Assembly (NCBI GenBank): GCA_039621445.1
Contig: CP154955.1
Location: forward strand, 52,667,384 to 52,731,383
Direction of reading: 5' to 3'
Origin: Euglena gracilis
Lineage: Eukaryota > Euglenida > Euglenophyceae > Euglenales
Length of the DNA: 64,000 nucleotides
The position numbers and the translations under genes were made by a program. Below the pieces are notes generated by a model, which was not told where the DNA came from, did not search any database, and saw only the letters and a list, made by a program, of their open reading frames with translations. Below, one piece after another: positions 1 to 11,129 of the stretch (within the stretch, counting starts at the first letter, position 1; the number at the start of each line of letters is the position of its first letter).

Positions 1-954
1 GCACGCCGGAACACAGGCCAGGCGTGTCGGCGACCAAAACGGCGAACGGGGGGCGATAGAAGGCCTCTGGGGGGGCACATTTCGTCAGACCGAAATTTCC
101 GGAAATGATGTACGTTTTCTCGAGATATTATTGAAAAATCGATTTTTGACCAATTTTTGGACCCCGGAGAAATGGCAGAGTCAGAAGGGGGGGGGGGGGC
201 GGGCCAATCCTACCCGGGGGGGCTTGAAATTTGGGAGGCAAAACCAAACACCATGAAGGGGCTTTATAATTGGGGGGGTCAGAAGGAGGATATGGGGCCA
301 GCAAAAGGCAGGGGCAAACTAAATCCCCAAATATAAAACCCACCGGTTTGGCAAGATTTTTCAAGATCCTCGGGTTGGGGGTATCAAACTTCCGCGACCA
401 AAAGCGTATGTATTTCCAAATTCAATTTTGCACTCATGTTACCTGAAGTCCGACATTATTAAAGAAAATTCCAACTGGTCATCGTTCTTCAAACTAAAAT
501 TGTGACAGCCATGCCCGAAGCTGTTCCAACACAATGAATTTCCATTCATCGCGTTGGAAGACGGCCCCAAATGTCAGTACAACCTGATCCCCTGGCTTGT
601 ACCTATAGAAAACCGTGATTTGGCCCCAAAACTGGAAACCGATTGCGGGTTCCCATTGCGATCCCCGGGATAGCTATTCCGATGTGCCGGCCGGATTAGC
701 GCCTACGGGTGTGAAAAGCATGCGGACATCAAAAAAGGGTCGGGTTTTCTGCGCCGTGCGCTGCTGGCGAGGTGTCTGTCGGCGCTTCCTGTCAAGGAGC
801 CGCCCACACGCGGGGGGGGGGGGGGGGTATATTGGGGGGGGGGGTAGGAAGGACCAGCTTCCCTGACACGCCGCCCCGGGCACAGGCACACACCACACAC
901 CTCGGCTGAGGCGGGCGGGGCGGGCGGGGCAGGGCTAGGGGACCCAAAGGGGCT

Positions 955-983
955 TCAGGAGGGGCGGCGGTTTGCGCGGAACT
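955..983 (-). CDS. Unidentified gene 1, last exon with stop
   Basis: Short GC-rich terminal exon reading EFRANRRPS then TGA (955-957). It joins in frame to the exon ending at 9839 through a shared GCGG at both junctions; a plain AG acceptor at the end of a CTCTCTCAG tract (992-1000) also gives the same frame. The intervening 8.9 kb holds CA tracts, a 3.5-kb transposon and a GC island. No domain is recognised. The exon is short, so the assignment rests on phase, base composition and strand. Confidence 0.45.
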
Positions 984-1049
984 CCGCGTCGAGCTGAGAG
1001 AGGCGTAGGGGGGATGTCGGCCCCAACCAAATCCATCCCCCCCACACAC

Positions 1050-1190
1050 CCACCACACCCACACACACACACACACCCAACCACACACACACACACACAC
1101 ACAACACACACAACACACACACACACCACACACGCAACACACACCCACACCCACACCCAACCACCCATCCACACCCACCCACACCCACCT
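1050..1190. repeat. (CA)n/(CCA)n tract
   Basis: Impure CA-rich microsatellite next to the last exon of gene 1. Confidence 0.95.
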
Positions 1191-1899
1191 GCACACAATA
1201 TTTTTTGATTGTCCAATGCGTGTTGGTATCCCCCCCAATCAGAGGGGGTGGGGACGTAACATGGGCCCCCAAAAACCCTGACAAAAAAAACCCAAAACGT
1301 GGAAGGAAAAAAGTGCAAGTTACATGCAAGTTCCTTCAAGTACACCTTTTTGCTGGAAAGGACTTCGAAAAAAAATTAACTTCTCCAGGGAAAATATTTT
1401 TCATCATGTGACTGTATGTTGATGCATTTTGATTAGATTTTGGGAACGTCATTATTTCAAAATTATGCAATTTGTCGGCCAAAAAGTTCAAAAATAACAA
1501 GAATTTGAAAAAAGTTTGTTCTCGGGAAAAACAAGACGTGGAATTTTTCCAAATCGAAAAAAAATTCGCGGCAAAAAAATGGGAAATCGCCGCGGGAAAA
1601 AATCAAAAGAAAAAGCAAACAAACAAAGAAAGAAACACAAAAAAAACACTGCAATTTTTGCCAAAATAAAAAAAAACATAAAAAAGCACGTTCATGCCCC
1701 CCCCCCGTGTACAGTAAATGTTCAGGTGCACTTTTAGGAACAAAGTTTTGGGACCCATCGTGGGTGTGCATTGATGAGGACAGTCACGAAAAATTGTGAA
1801 CCAGCTGAGTTTCACCCATTTGTCACCATTTCCCCCGGTTTTGTGCTTTCAGGTGATCGGTCAATTTTCCTGTGATATTCAAGGTGATGATGTTGTTCT

Positions 1900-2045
1900 T
1901 GAAGCACACACACACACCCACTCGCCCACACCCACCCACCCACATGACACGTAACACCCACAACGCACACCCACACACAAACACACACAAACACACCCAC
2001 CCACCCATACATACACACAACACACACACACACACCCACACACAC
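1900..2045. repeat. (CA)n tract
   Basis: Impure CA microsatellite with CCCA variants. Confidence 0.95.
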
Positions 2046-2429
2046 CAGGATATTGCTTAAAGACCCAGGGGGTCCACTGGCTAGCCATTTTGCTGGACAG
2101 TGGAAAAAATGGGCTAGACCCCCCGGGGGGTCCAGGGGTCCTCCCCCCCCCCCCCGACTGAAAGAAAAATTCTCCTCGGCGCTGTGCGCCGAGGTGAAAT
2201 TTGCGCTAGCTGCAGTCCAGCCCCTCCCAGGGTGGGGGGGGGGGGTACTGCGAACACTTAAACCGGTTTTGAATAGTGCTGAGCTCTTAATGGGACTGCA
2301 TGTAATGGAAGGCTGAAAAGACCAGCATTGCAAATTTCGCGTAAATCATTTACAAATGACACACTTGCAATTTACGGTAACATTCAACAATGTTACAGCA
2401 ATGTTAACCCCCCCAATACACCCTATACC

Positions 2430-4165
2430 CGTTTTGTTGGATTATTTCGAATTTTTTGACCCGGTTTTGACCAAAGTCCATGGGTTTTAAGCAAAAAAAA
2501 AAACGGGGTGCTGGCGGGTCGAAAAACGCTCATTTTGGCTCGAAAACAGGTTTTCCGGGTCCGGGGGACCACAAAAACATCGTTTCGGGCAAAAAAAAGT
2601 TCGATTTTTTCGACTTGTTGACCAAAAATGGCAGAAAATGGCCAAGTCAAAACAAGTCAAAACTGTACAAAATGGCCAAACTGGCCGAAAAATGCCATAA
2701 CTCGAGCCAGGCAGGGAGTTGTGGGGAAATCAAAGTACCATTAGATAGAGGATTTCAGGGGTTCAATTTAGGTTTCCGGACATTTCCTTTGATTCCTCAC
2801 CATTTTTGAGCAATTTTTTCAAAAAAATTCATTTTTGGCCCCAAAAAAAGGGCCGAAAACGGCTGAGTCGCCAGCCTGCCGCGCTCTTTTGAGCCGTACA
2901 TCGGCCATATTTCGGGCTAGGCGGCGGGGGGGGGGGGGGGCGGGGAAATCAAAGTACCGTTAGATAGGGCATTTTCAGGACTTCAAATTAGGTCCCCGGA
3001 TATTTCCTTCGATTTTGCTTGCTTCATTTTCGCCTGAAAACAGACCAAAATGGCCTCGGAGATGGGCCAAAATGGGCCAAAAAAATGGCTGTAACTCGGG
3101 CTGCACGAAGAGTTGGGGGAAAAGGAAACCATGGTTGGATAGGGCATTCCAAGGGCTTCATTTTTGCTCATTGTCGAGATATTTTGAAAAAATCGATTTT
3201 TTGACCCAAAAACGGCCCAAAAAAAACACCCCAAAATGGTCGTTTTGGGCCGCAAAAGTGCGCCGGAGCACGGGCCAGGCGTAACAGGGGGCGATAGAGG
3301 GCCTCTGGGGGTAAACCCCCCCAAAATAAGACCCCCCCAAAAAATAAGACCCGTCTTATTTTTTGGGGGCCACCAAAATAAGACCCCCCCTGGGCCGATC
3401 GAGCAAAAATCCAAAAATAAGACCCCCCCCCTGACGGCGCGAAGCGCCGGAGACGATGAAAATTTTCCCTGAAAAATTACCAAAAACCCGAATTTCACAC
3501 ACAAAAATGATGAGATTTCAAAAAATTTCAGATATTTGAAGTGCAAAAAAAATGGTAAATGTCAATTTACACCAACCCACACATGGCGCGAAGCGCCGAA
3601 GGAAAATTTTTAATGCTTTTGGGAACCTGAAAACTGATGTTTTTTTGGGCCCAGGTAGGTCAAGAAAAATCCAAAAAATAAGACCCCCCAAAAAATAAGA
3701 CCCCCCCTGGAGGTTTCCAGCAACGGGTCTTATTTTTGGGGGGGGATTACATTTCATCAGACCAACATTTCTGGAAATAACGAACGTTTTCTCGAGATAT
3801 TATAGAAAAATCGATTTTTTGACAGATTTTTGGACCCCGGCGAAATGGCAGAGTCAGAAGGGGGGGGGGCGGGCCAATCCTACCCATTTTGGACCTCTTC
3901 GCGCGTGAATAACTTGGGCTTGGCGGGGAATTAGGGGTCAAACGGAGGTGATCCGGAAACTAGAAATCCAATCGCTCGCGACTGAAGGAAAAAAAATCCG
4001 GGAACGGAGGTGGGATCATGGTGGTAATCCGCCGGTTCCCAAGGTGGCCCTGACCCGGGGGGAGGGTGGGGGGGAGGGGGTCCGACCCCCCACCTTGCCC
4101 AGGGGTAAGCTTCGCTCTTACTCTAAAGAGATAAGAGCTCAGCGACCCCCCACTCACAAGAAACA
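2430..4165 (+). repeat. Long dispersed repeat, copy 1
   Basis: Consists of one 167-bp-type unit, then repeated blocks of the form ACTCGGGC...GGAGTT...AAATCAAAGTACC...CATTTCCTTTGATTTTGC, then a conserved tail (CGCTCGCGACTGAAGG ... AAGCTTCGCTCTTAC). Matches 53300-54665 in the same order and orientation, interrupted by the AATAAGACC element at 3313. Confidence 0.8.
3313..3748. mobile_element. AATAAGACC G/C-run element
   Basis: Ends GTAAACCCCCCC and GGGGGGGATTAC, followed inward by AAAATAAGACC units and GCGCGAAGCGCC motifs. Sequence 1-200 is the same host repeat without this insertion, giving an empty site near position 85. Confidence 0.7.
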
Positions 4166-4607
4166 CTCCTCTATAAGAAACCCCCACCAAAAGGAAACCC
4201 TTTGAGGATTTTCGGGCCGTCACCCACCTATAAGAAACCCCTTGGGAGCTCTTGGTTGGCCACCTATAAAAAACCCCAAGAAATGCCATGTCAAATGGGA
4301 GCACTCGAGCACAATTGTCGGAGGTGCAACAGACAAAAACGCTCCTGTCCAGTGCAGGCAAAAACAGAGTTGGTGTCACTGCTTTCTGGAAAAGCAAGCA
4401 GCAATGAGCAGCTGCTTTTTGGAAGAAGTATTTTCTTGCGGATCTTTTTGGAACCCTCCCCTCCTTCTTCACCTTCTTCCTCCTACCTACAAGAAACCTC
4501 CTAGTAATGACCTCGACACTCACCAAAAAGATACCCTTTCGGCCGGTTTTCGGAAACCCACCTGTGAGAAACGGGTTTCTTATTGGTGGGGGGGTTACAA
4601 ATAGACT

Positions 4608-4662
4608 GACACATACACACACACACACACACACACAACACACAACACACACGCACACACAA

Positions 4663-4693
<31 letters not shown>

Positions 4694-4922
4694 ACATGCA
4701 CCCACCCACCCACCCACCCACCCACCCACACACACACACACACACCCACACAGCATACACCCACGCAACACACACAACTCACCCATGGGTGTGTTGTGTG
4801 GGTGTGTTACACAACACACCCACACAACACACACAACACACATACACAACTCACACAACTCACCCACCCACACTCACAACACACACACACAACAGACACA
4901 CACAACAGACACACACGCAGCA
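4608..4922. repeat. (CA)n tract with CG block
   Basis: CA-rich microsatellite with an internal (CG)n run near 4678-4691 and CCCA units. It adjoins the GC-rich island at 4940-5160. Confidence 0.95.
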
Positions 4923-4939
4923 CCCAAGGCATGCCTTAC

Positions 4940-5160
4940 GCGGCGGCGACAATGGGGGCATGGCGCCCATGCTGGCAGAGAGGGACGGGGGGCGGAAGAG
5001 GCTCACGGCCGGGGAGGAGGCGGCGGTCAGGGACTGGGAGAGAGTCTGGCGGGCCGCCATGATGGGGGAGGAGGATGGCGGGAGGCGGGGGCCGGCCCGA
5101 GGCTCCCTGCTGAACTTCCGGCCAATGCAGACGAAGGATGGACGAGCATTGTTACATTGA
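4940..5160. other. GC-rich coding-like island, strand unresolved
   Basis: About 200 bp of high GC beside a CA tract. The plus strand reads a charged helical peptide (RLTAGEEAAVRDWERVWRAA, then LLNFRPMQTKDG) with G/C third positions, ending in TGA at 5158-5160. The minus strand is equally G/C at third positions and Ser/Pro-rich (SLTAASSPAVSLFRPPSLSA), with a strong acceptor (CTCTCTCCCAG, exon start 5033) and a GTAAGG donor (exon end 4940). On the minus strand it could be an exon of gene 1, but that gene joins in frame without it. Confidence 0.35.
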
Positions 5161-6146
5161 AACAAAGGTACATTGTATGTTAACTTTTTGCATGTTTATT
5201 ATAATAATAATTCATGAATCACAAATGATGATTCAACTAAAGACATTTTTGTCTTTCAAACGTAAACCAGCGAATGGTGAAATTTCAGTGGTGTTTACCG
5301 GTAGTATGCACCTGACAGATAAAAAAAAATGCTTTGATGAATATGCATAAAGCTTCGATAGAGTTGAAAGATTTTCTCATTCAAATACAGTTTACATACA
5401 CCTCCAATTTTGTGGGACATGCCCAACCCCAAATCCCATTCCTCTGCCAGCCCATGGGGTGTGGTGATGGTGTGTGCACACTGTCATGGCACTGCCCTGC
5501 GCTGCAGTGCCCCAGCCAGCTCTGCTGCAACGCACCCTGCAAGGCTGAAGCCAGACCTTTGAGAGCCAAGCTTTGCAAAAAATTGTGGCCCTTCCCAGAT
5601 CCTAAATCAATTCCTGCCCTGGAAAGGGGAGGAGGTGGTCCATGCTGGGAAAGGTGGCCTTGATCTCACCTTTGGACGCACATGGTGGAAACCCCCGTTT
5701 ACTCTGGCTGTATGAAAGGTAATGCTCCATGCTGTACGTATTACCATACTGATTTCAATCATGGAAAAGGCAATGCCGAAAGGTGATGGGCTTTCGCCGT
5801 TGTAAACCCCCCCCCAAAATAAGACCCCCCCCATAAAATGGACCCCCCCAAAATAAGACCCCCCCTGGCCGGTCCGAGCAAAAATCCATGAAATGGACCC
5901 CCCCCCATAAATAAGACCCCCCTGCCGGCGCGAAGCGCCGGATTTTTGAAAAAAGGGCCATTTTTGGGCGGTAAATCTGTCATTTTGGGACAGTTTCCAT
6001 ACACTTCAGCATATTTTCCCCTATTTGTCTGGCGCGAAGCGCCGAATTTTTCGAAAAATGGTATTTTGGGGGGCATTTTTGGACATTTTGGGGGGAGGTC
6101 GAAAATTTTCCAGCAAAAATCCATAAAATGGACCCCCCCCATGAAT

Positions 6147-9100
6147 CTTAGGCGGCCGAATTCGCACTTAAGCTTTTTTCCTTTGGATGCGCGCAATTGC
6201 GCAAATATACGATTTTTTTGTAACCCCTGGGACCCTGTACCCTGACACCCGGAACACGATATATGAGCTATGACACCCCTCCACTGGAGGGGATTTACTG
6301 CCAGTGGTCTGGCGTGCATGCTGCTTGCCAGGTGACGTTAATAGGGCTGGGGGTGAGACTGGTGCTGTTGTACATCAAACGGGAGAGAGGCACACACCCC
6401 TTGTGACGACACTTGGAAACGGTGCTGACGTGCTGCCTGAACTAGCTGGGACACTGCCGCCACCGGTGAGAACACACGAGGCCTCAGTAGATCACACCAC
6501 CACAGACACACAGACTACGTGAGGCAGTCATCACGCAACTGATGTGTGTTTGTAGGCGCAATTGCGCAAATAAAAACAATTGTGTTTATGGGCGCATTTG
6601 CGCAAATAAAACACAAACCGATGATGCTAAAATGACGTGTTGGTGGGCGCAAATGCGCGCACCAACACATTTGGTGGTGTGCGCAAATGCGCACATAAAC
6701 AAATGCGTTTGATGCGCGCATTTCCGCCCACCAAACACGTACGTTTTCCTTCCATGTTAAAAGACACCAATGAGGACCATGAACTAGAAGGTTTAAAAAC
6801 GTGATGGACGTGTTAGTGCGCGCAATTGCGCAAATAAACACAATTACATTTGTGCGCGCATTTGCGCAAATGCGCGTATCAACACGTTAATAAACCGCTT
6901 CAAAATGATGTGTTTGTAGGGCCCTTAGAGCACATAAACAAAGTTTGTTTATTTGCGCAAATGCGCGCATCAAAACACATGAGTTGTGCGATACCATCTC
7001 CTGCTCCGTGACGGCTGGCGAACGCAACTCCTCACGCCAACCATTGATTTGCACCAAGATTACGTGGTGATGAAATTGGAGGTGAGAGGCAGTGTGGAGT
7101 GTTCACTGGAACATGGCATGTGACTGGCCAAGATTTGCCTGCCTTGCGTGTGTACATGTGCACTGCTGTTCCCCGGCCCGAACGGCCTGTTGTTTTGGCA
7201 TCATGCGTTTGGCAGTTAAATGTAATGAATTGATGACGTGCAAACGACCTGTGACTGTTGAACACCTTTTGTGCAACAAGACTGCGTTACAAGAAGTCAA
7301 AATTTGGCACCTGAAACACCCGGGACATGTCGGGCCGTAGTCCGTTTTATGGTTTTCTTTGCCATTTTCCCTTGAAAAATGTAAAAAACACCAGTTTTTG
7401 TGCACAATTTGGGGGGGAGTGGGTCCCACCGCTTTGATACGACCAATCCAGTGGTGGTGGTTCACCACTTCCTTGTACCCAAAGTAACGGGTGTTTGAGG
7501 GCCACCTCTCTCCAGCTGTTGGTTGCCATGCACTGCAGGGGGGGGGGGAAATTGATATCGGAGGCCTTCGGAAAAATTGCGGAAAAATTGCGGAAAAATT
7601 GCGGAAATTGCGGAAAAATTGCGGAAAAATTGATATCGGGTTTACACATTTCTGTCTGAGGGGACTTAGAAAATTTTCAATTGTGAGGTTCAGAACACCG
7701 CAACACCCACGTCGATGCAGGCGAGCACAAATCAACAAGCTTGATGTTCTTTGCACAGGTGGGACGCACCCAATTCTGTAACCAGTGGTGCACCTGTGAG
7801 AAAAATTGGTAAACTGGGGGGGAAAAAACAACAAAACACAATAGCACACCTGTTGATCCATTTGAAGAATGGCTTGAACTCATTGCATCTTCCATCTTCG
7901 GTGGTGGGAAAAAATTTCTGCGGAAAAAAAAATGGGAAAAAATTGCGGAAAAATTGCGGAAATTGCGGAAAAATTGCGGAAAATTGCGGAAAATTGCGGA
8001 AATTGCGGAAAATTGCGGAAATTGCGGAAAAATTGCGGATATCAATTTTCCCCCCCCCCTGTGCACTGGCGCCACGTCGTCCCCCCAGTCTTACACCCCG
8101 GTGGCGGGGTATAACGTGGCCGCTGTGGTGGGTGTCGTTGCACCGGGGAGGTCGATGCCGGCCTGCTGGGTGCTGAAGCATCAGTAGCTGATGGGGCTGC
8201 AGCGGCGGAACCGAAGCCGCAGGCCAGCCGCAGGGCCCTTGGGAACAAAAAATTGGTGCCGGTGGACGTGCACCGTTACTGGGTGGCTGTACACCCACCA
8301 TCAAAAGATGCTATGTCTCCATCTTTTGCCGGGCCTGTCGATGGCCCAAAAACGGCACCGTAACACCATATCCCGGAGGGGACGGTGTAGGCATTAGGGT
8401 TGAACCCACTCAGAAGCCACTAAGGGTGGCTGTAGGAGCGCCAAAGGAAGTCATTTATTACTCCTCCATTGGTGGTTTATTTGCGCATTTGCGCGCATCA
8501 CGTTGTTTTATGGACGCAAGTGCGCAAAATAAACAGATGTAAACTGAACAATTTACATCTGTTTTATTTGCGCATTTGCGCCCACAAACAACGTGATGCG
8601 CGCAAATGCGCAAGTAAACCACTTCCGCTGTCGGCGTTTGACGGCTGTGTTTCTGTCACACCGTTCTTCTTTGCGTTCATTTGCGCAAATGCGCGCATCA
8701 AACACAAAACATGTTTATGTGCGCATTTGCGCAAATGCGCGCATAAAAATGTTTTGTGTTTGATGCGCGTATTTGCGCCCATAAGCTTGCGCGTTGACAA
8801 ACAGTGTGACAAACCCACCAACTGGATGGCCCGTCAGTCCGTACCGTCACGGCCTCTTTGTCACACCGTTTATCAGCAGCGTCAGTTCGTGGGTACCAAA
8901 GCCCAATCCTTGAAGGACATGTTTGTGTTTGATGCGCGCAATTGCGCGCATCAACATAAACATGTTGGTGCGCGCAATTGCGCGCATCAAACGTAATTTT
9001 GTCCTTCCAGTGTTGGGCTTCTTCCGCAGGGTTCTTTGCCACACAACTGGTTGTGTGGGTCCTGGGTATAAGCCGGGTGGGAGACACCCGTCCCCTTTAT

Positions 9101-9673
9101 TCCCTTCATTCCCTGCGGACCCCGTTTCTTCACCCTCTGCGCATCCCTTCCCAAACACCCCACACTCACCTTCCTTCCCCAGCGTCCTTCCCGCCGGCTC
9201 GGTCACGCCACACCCACACCCCCCGGACCTTCCTCCCCGCGCTTTAACAAACAGCCCAAAAACACCACACTGGGGCGTCGCAAGCAACGCAGTCCGGCAA
9301 ACACCCAGGACGCACACCGCCGGCAGCTCGGACACACTCGGGGACACAGTCGAAAGAAGCAACAGGGGCAGTAAAGGTCCCGTTCCTATGGTGCTTTTTT
9401 GCGTTTTTTTCAGGGTGGGCCGGCAGGGTCCCGTAGGTTTGGGCCCACAAAGTCCTTCCCGACACCCCCAAAAATCACTGTTTTTCGCCAAAGTCCCGGG
9501 GGTCTCACCGCCAAAAACAGAATTTAGCTCGTTTTTTTGCACTCTCTTGTTGCCGTGTTTTCACACACCCCGGACCTTCACAGCCGAAGCAAAGCAGAAT
9601 CAAAAAAATCGTAAATTTGCGCAAATGCGCGCATCAAACGAAAAAAGCTTAAGTGCGAATTAGGCCGCCTAAG
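6147..9673. mobile_element. CTTAGGCGG transposon with palindrome arrays
   Basis: A 3527-bp element with about 73-bp imperfect inverted termini (6147-6220, 9601-9673) starting CTTAGGCGGCC, and a 5-bp duplication TGAAT. It interrupts an AATAAGACC element whose uninterrupted copy is at 30624-30968. Subterminal regions carry many GCGCAAATGCGC-type palindromes (6550-6990, 8480-9000). It contains the MITE at 7536-8061. No convincing transposase ORF, so presumably non-autonomous. Confidence 0.85.
7536..8061. mobile_element. GATATC MITE, copy 1
   Basis: A 526-bp element with ends CAGGGGG and CCCCCTG, subterminal TTGATATC/GATATCAA, and arrays of GCGGAAAAATT-type units at both ends. Duplication TGCACTG (7529-7535, 8062-8068). 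Nearly identical to copy 2. Confidence 0.85.
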
Positions 9674-9838
9674 TGAATAAGACCCCCCCTCGGGCTTTCC
9701 AGCAACCGACCCATGAAATGGACCCGGGGTCTTATTTTTTTTGGGGGGGGGGGGTTCTTGTTGCTGCCGTTTCCAGCCGTCCGTCAAAATGGTGGGTTTG
9801 AACGCCCATCGGATCCGATGGCCGCCCCGGCCTCACTG

Positions 9839-9947
9839 CCGCGGAGAGGGGCTGCGAGGGGGTGCCGGTGGTGCGGAGGGAGAGGTCGTCGAGGATCTTC
9901 TGCCGCCGCCCCAGCACGCGGTCCGTCCAACTGTGCGTGTCCACCGG
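9839..9947 (-). CDS. Unidentified gene 1, internal exon
   Basis: GC-rich exon with almost all third positions G or C, reading PVDTHSWTDRVLGRRQKILD then DLSLRTTGTPSQPLSA. A GTGAGG donor lies at 9836. The 3' boundary used here (shared GCGG) keeps the frame into the exon at 983. At the 5' side, GCCTGGG at the previous exon end can pair with CCCAGGC just before this exon, as in end-paired non-conventional introns. A conventional acceptor at 9980 would add about 11 Ser/Pro/Arg-rich residues. No family recognised; the charged helix suggests a soluble protein. Confidence 0.6.
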
Positions 9948-10279
9948 GGCCGCCTGGGGCGGGGAGCTGCGGCGGAACACTGCGTAGGCGAGAGGGGGGG
10001 GGGGGGGCAACACAGACAGAACCTCAAAAAAGGCCACGCAGAAAACACAAAAAAAACACACCACACACACAAAACACAAAAAAAAACACACAGGGAAACA
10101 CAAAAAACAAAAAAAACAAGATTATGCCAAAATCGAAAAACGCAAAAAAAAACATCGTGTTTGCACCCCCCCCCCTGTAAAAAGTACCCCCTCGGGTGCT
10201 TAGCCCAGGCAACGAGTCATGGTAAAGCTAGGGGGTGGACCTTGGGGTGTGAGTTTGCACTTTAAGGATTTCGACACAG

Positions 10280-10295
10280 ACATGCACACACAAAG

Positions 10296-10330
<35 letters not shown>

Positions 10331-10332
10331 CA
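10280..10332. repeat. (CA)n tract
   Basis: Short CA microsatellite just downstream, on the minus strand, of the gene 1 exon at 10390. Confidence 0.95.
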
Positions 10333-10389
10333 TACACACGTGTGGACATGTGCACACCAGGGCTGCTGCGATCGGAGTGGGGGGACCCA

Positions 10390-10421
10390 GGCGTTGGCGG
10401 CGTGGATCTTCGCAACAGCGG
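10390..10421 (-). CDS. Unidentified gene 1, short internal exon
   Basis: Thirty-two bases reading AAVAKIHAANA, joining in frame to both neighbours when the AGGG repeat at the upstream junction and the GCC repeat at the downstream junction are collapsed. A conventional GT-AG reading (GTGTGC donor near 10363) gives a different, Ser/Pro/Arg-rich frame that is also open. The first is preferred because its composition is more protein-like. Confidence 0.45.
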
Positions 10422-10972
10422 CCCTGAGCCACGGCAACGGTTGACAAAGCAGCAAGTGTGAGGAAATTTCTTCCTTCTCACCCCAAATAATACTCAACCG
10501 CAGATCCCGTCCAGTTTCCTTGTGGAGAAAGCGACAGGTTCTTGGCCTTGGGTATTATGCAAAAACGAAGACTTTCCTCGCAAAATGGAATTCTTCGGAT
10601 CACTGGATTTTTTTTTGAAACTTCTGAACCAAGACCTGTGGGGATTCTTTTGTGTTATGTGTGATTTTCGGTTGTGCCCCAAGATTAACCTCCAACGACT
10701 GTGGGGGGGGGGGGGACGTCGATCACTTTGATCGCCACTCAGACCAAAATGGCCCCCAAAATCAAATGATTTCAATTTTTTAATTCAGATTTCAATTCAG
10801 ATTCAATTCAGATTTAGATTTCAATTTTTCTGGTGTCTTCGCGCACCTGGCAGACCCATCCACAACGCAACGCAACGCAAAAACAATGCAACGCACCACA
10901 ACACAACACAACACAACGTTCGTTCTTTGACCCACGGAAAATGTTGTGAAAGACTGCGACACTGGCACACAC

Positions 10973-11025
10973 CCCTCCGGTCGAACAGCAGACTGCCCCC
11001 CGGGTCCAGTCCGGCATCGGAGTCA
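10973..11025 (-). CDS. Unidentified gene 1, upstream exon
   Basis: Reads DSDAGLDPGGSLLFDRR. Preceded by a good acceptor (pyrimidine-rich CCGGCCCTCCTCCAG) and followed by GTGTGTGCC. It enters with two bases owed and leaves in phase 1, matching the next exon. A further exon probably lies near 11050-11130 (candidate reading PVAPACPCLAVLQPLG), but the opposite strand is also open there, so it is not annotated. Confidence 0.5.
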
Positions 11026-11129
11026 CTGGAGGAGGGCCGGAACATTGGCTACATGAAGGGGGCCCTCCAAACCCCAACGGCTGCAGAACGGCGAGGCAGG
11101 GGCAAGCGGGGGCCACCGGCTCTCGGATG

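Larger units (their letters stand above)
5796..9745. mobile_element. AATAAGACC G/C-run element, interrupted
   Basis: The left part 5796-6146 and right part 9674-9745 together match 30624-30968; the 3.5-kb CTTAGGCGG element lies between them. Confidence 0.75.

Noticed and set aside
7560-8040. CRISPR-like regular repeats
   Set aside because: Units are 5-11 bp, contiguous, without unique spacers, and lie inside a MITE with target duplications.
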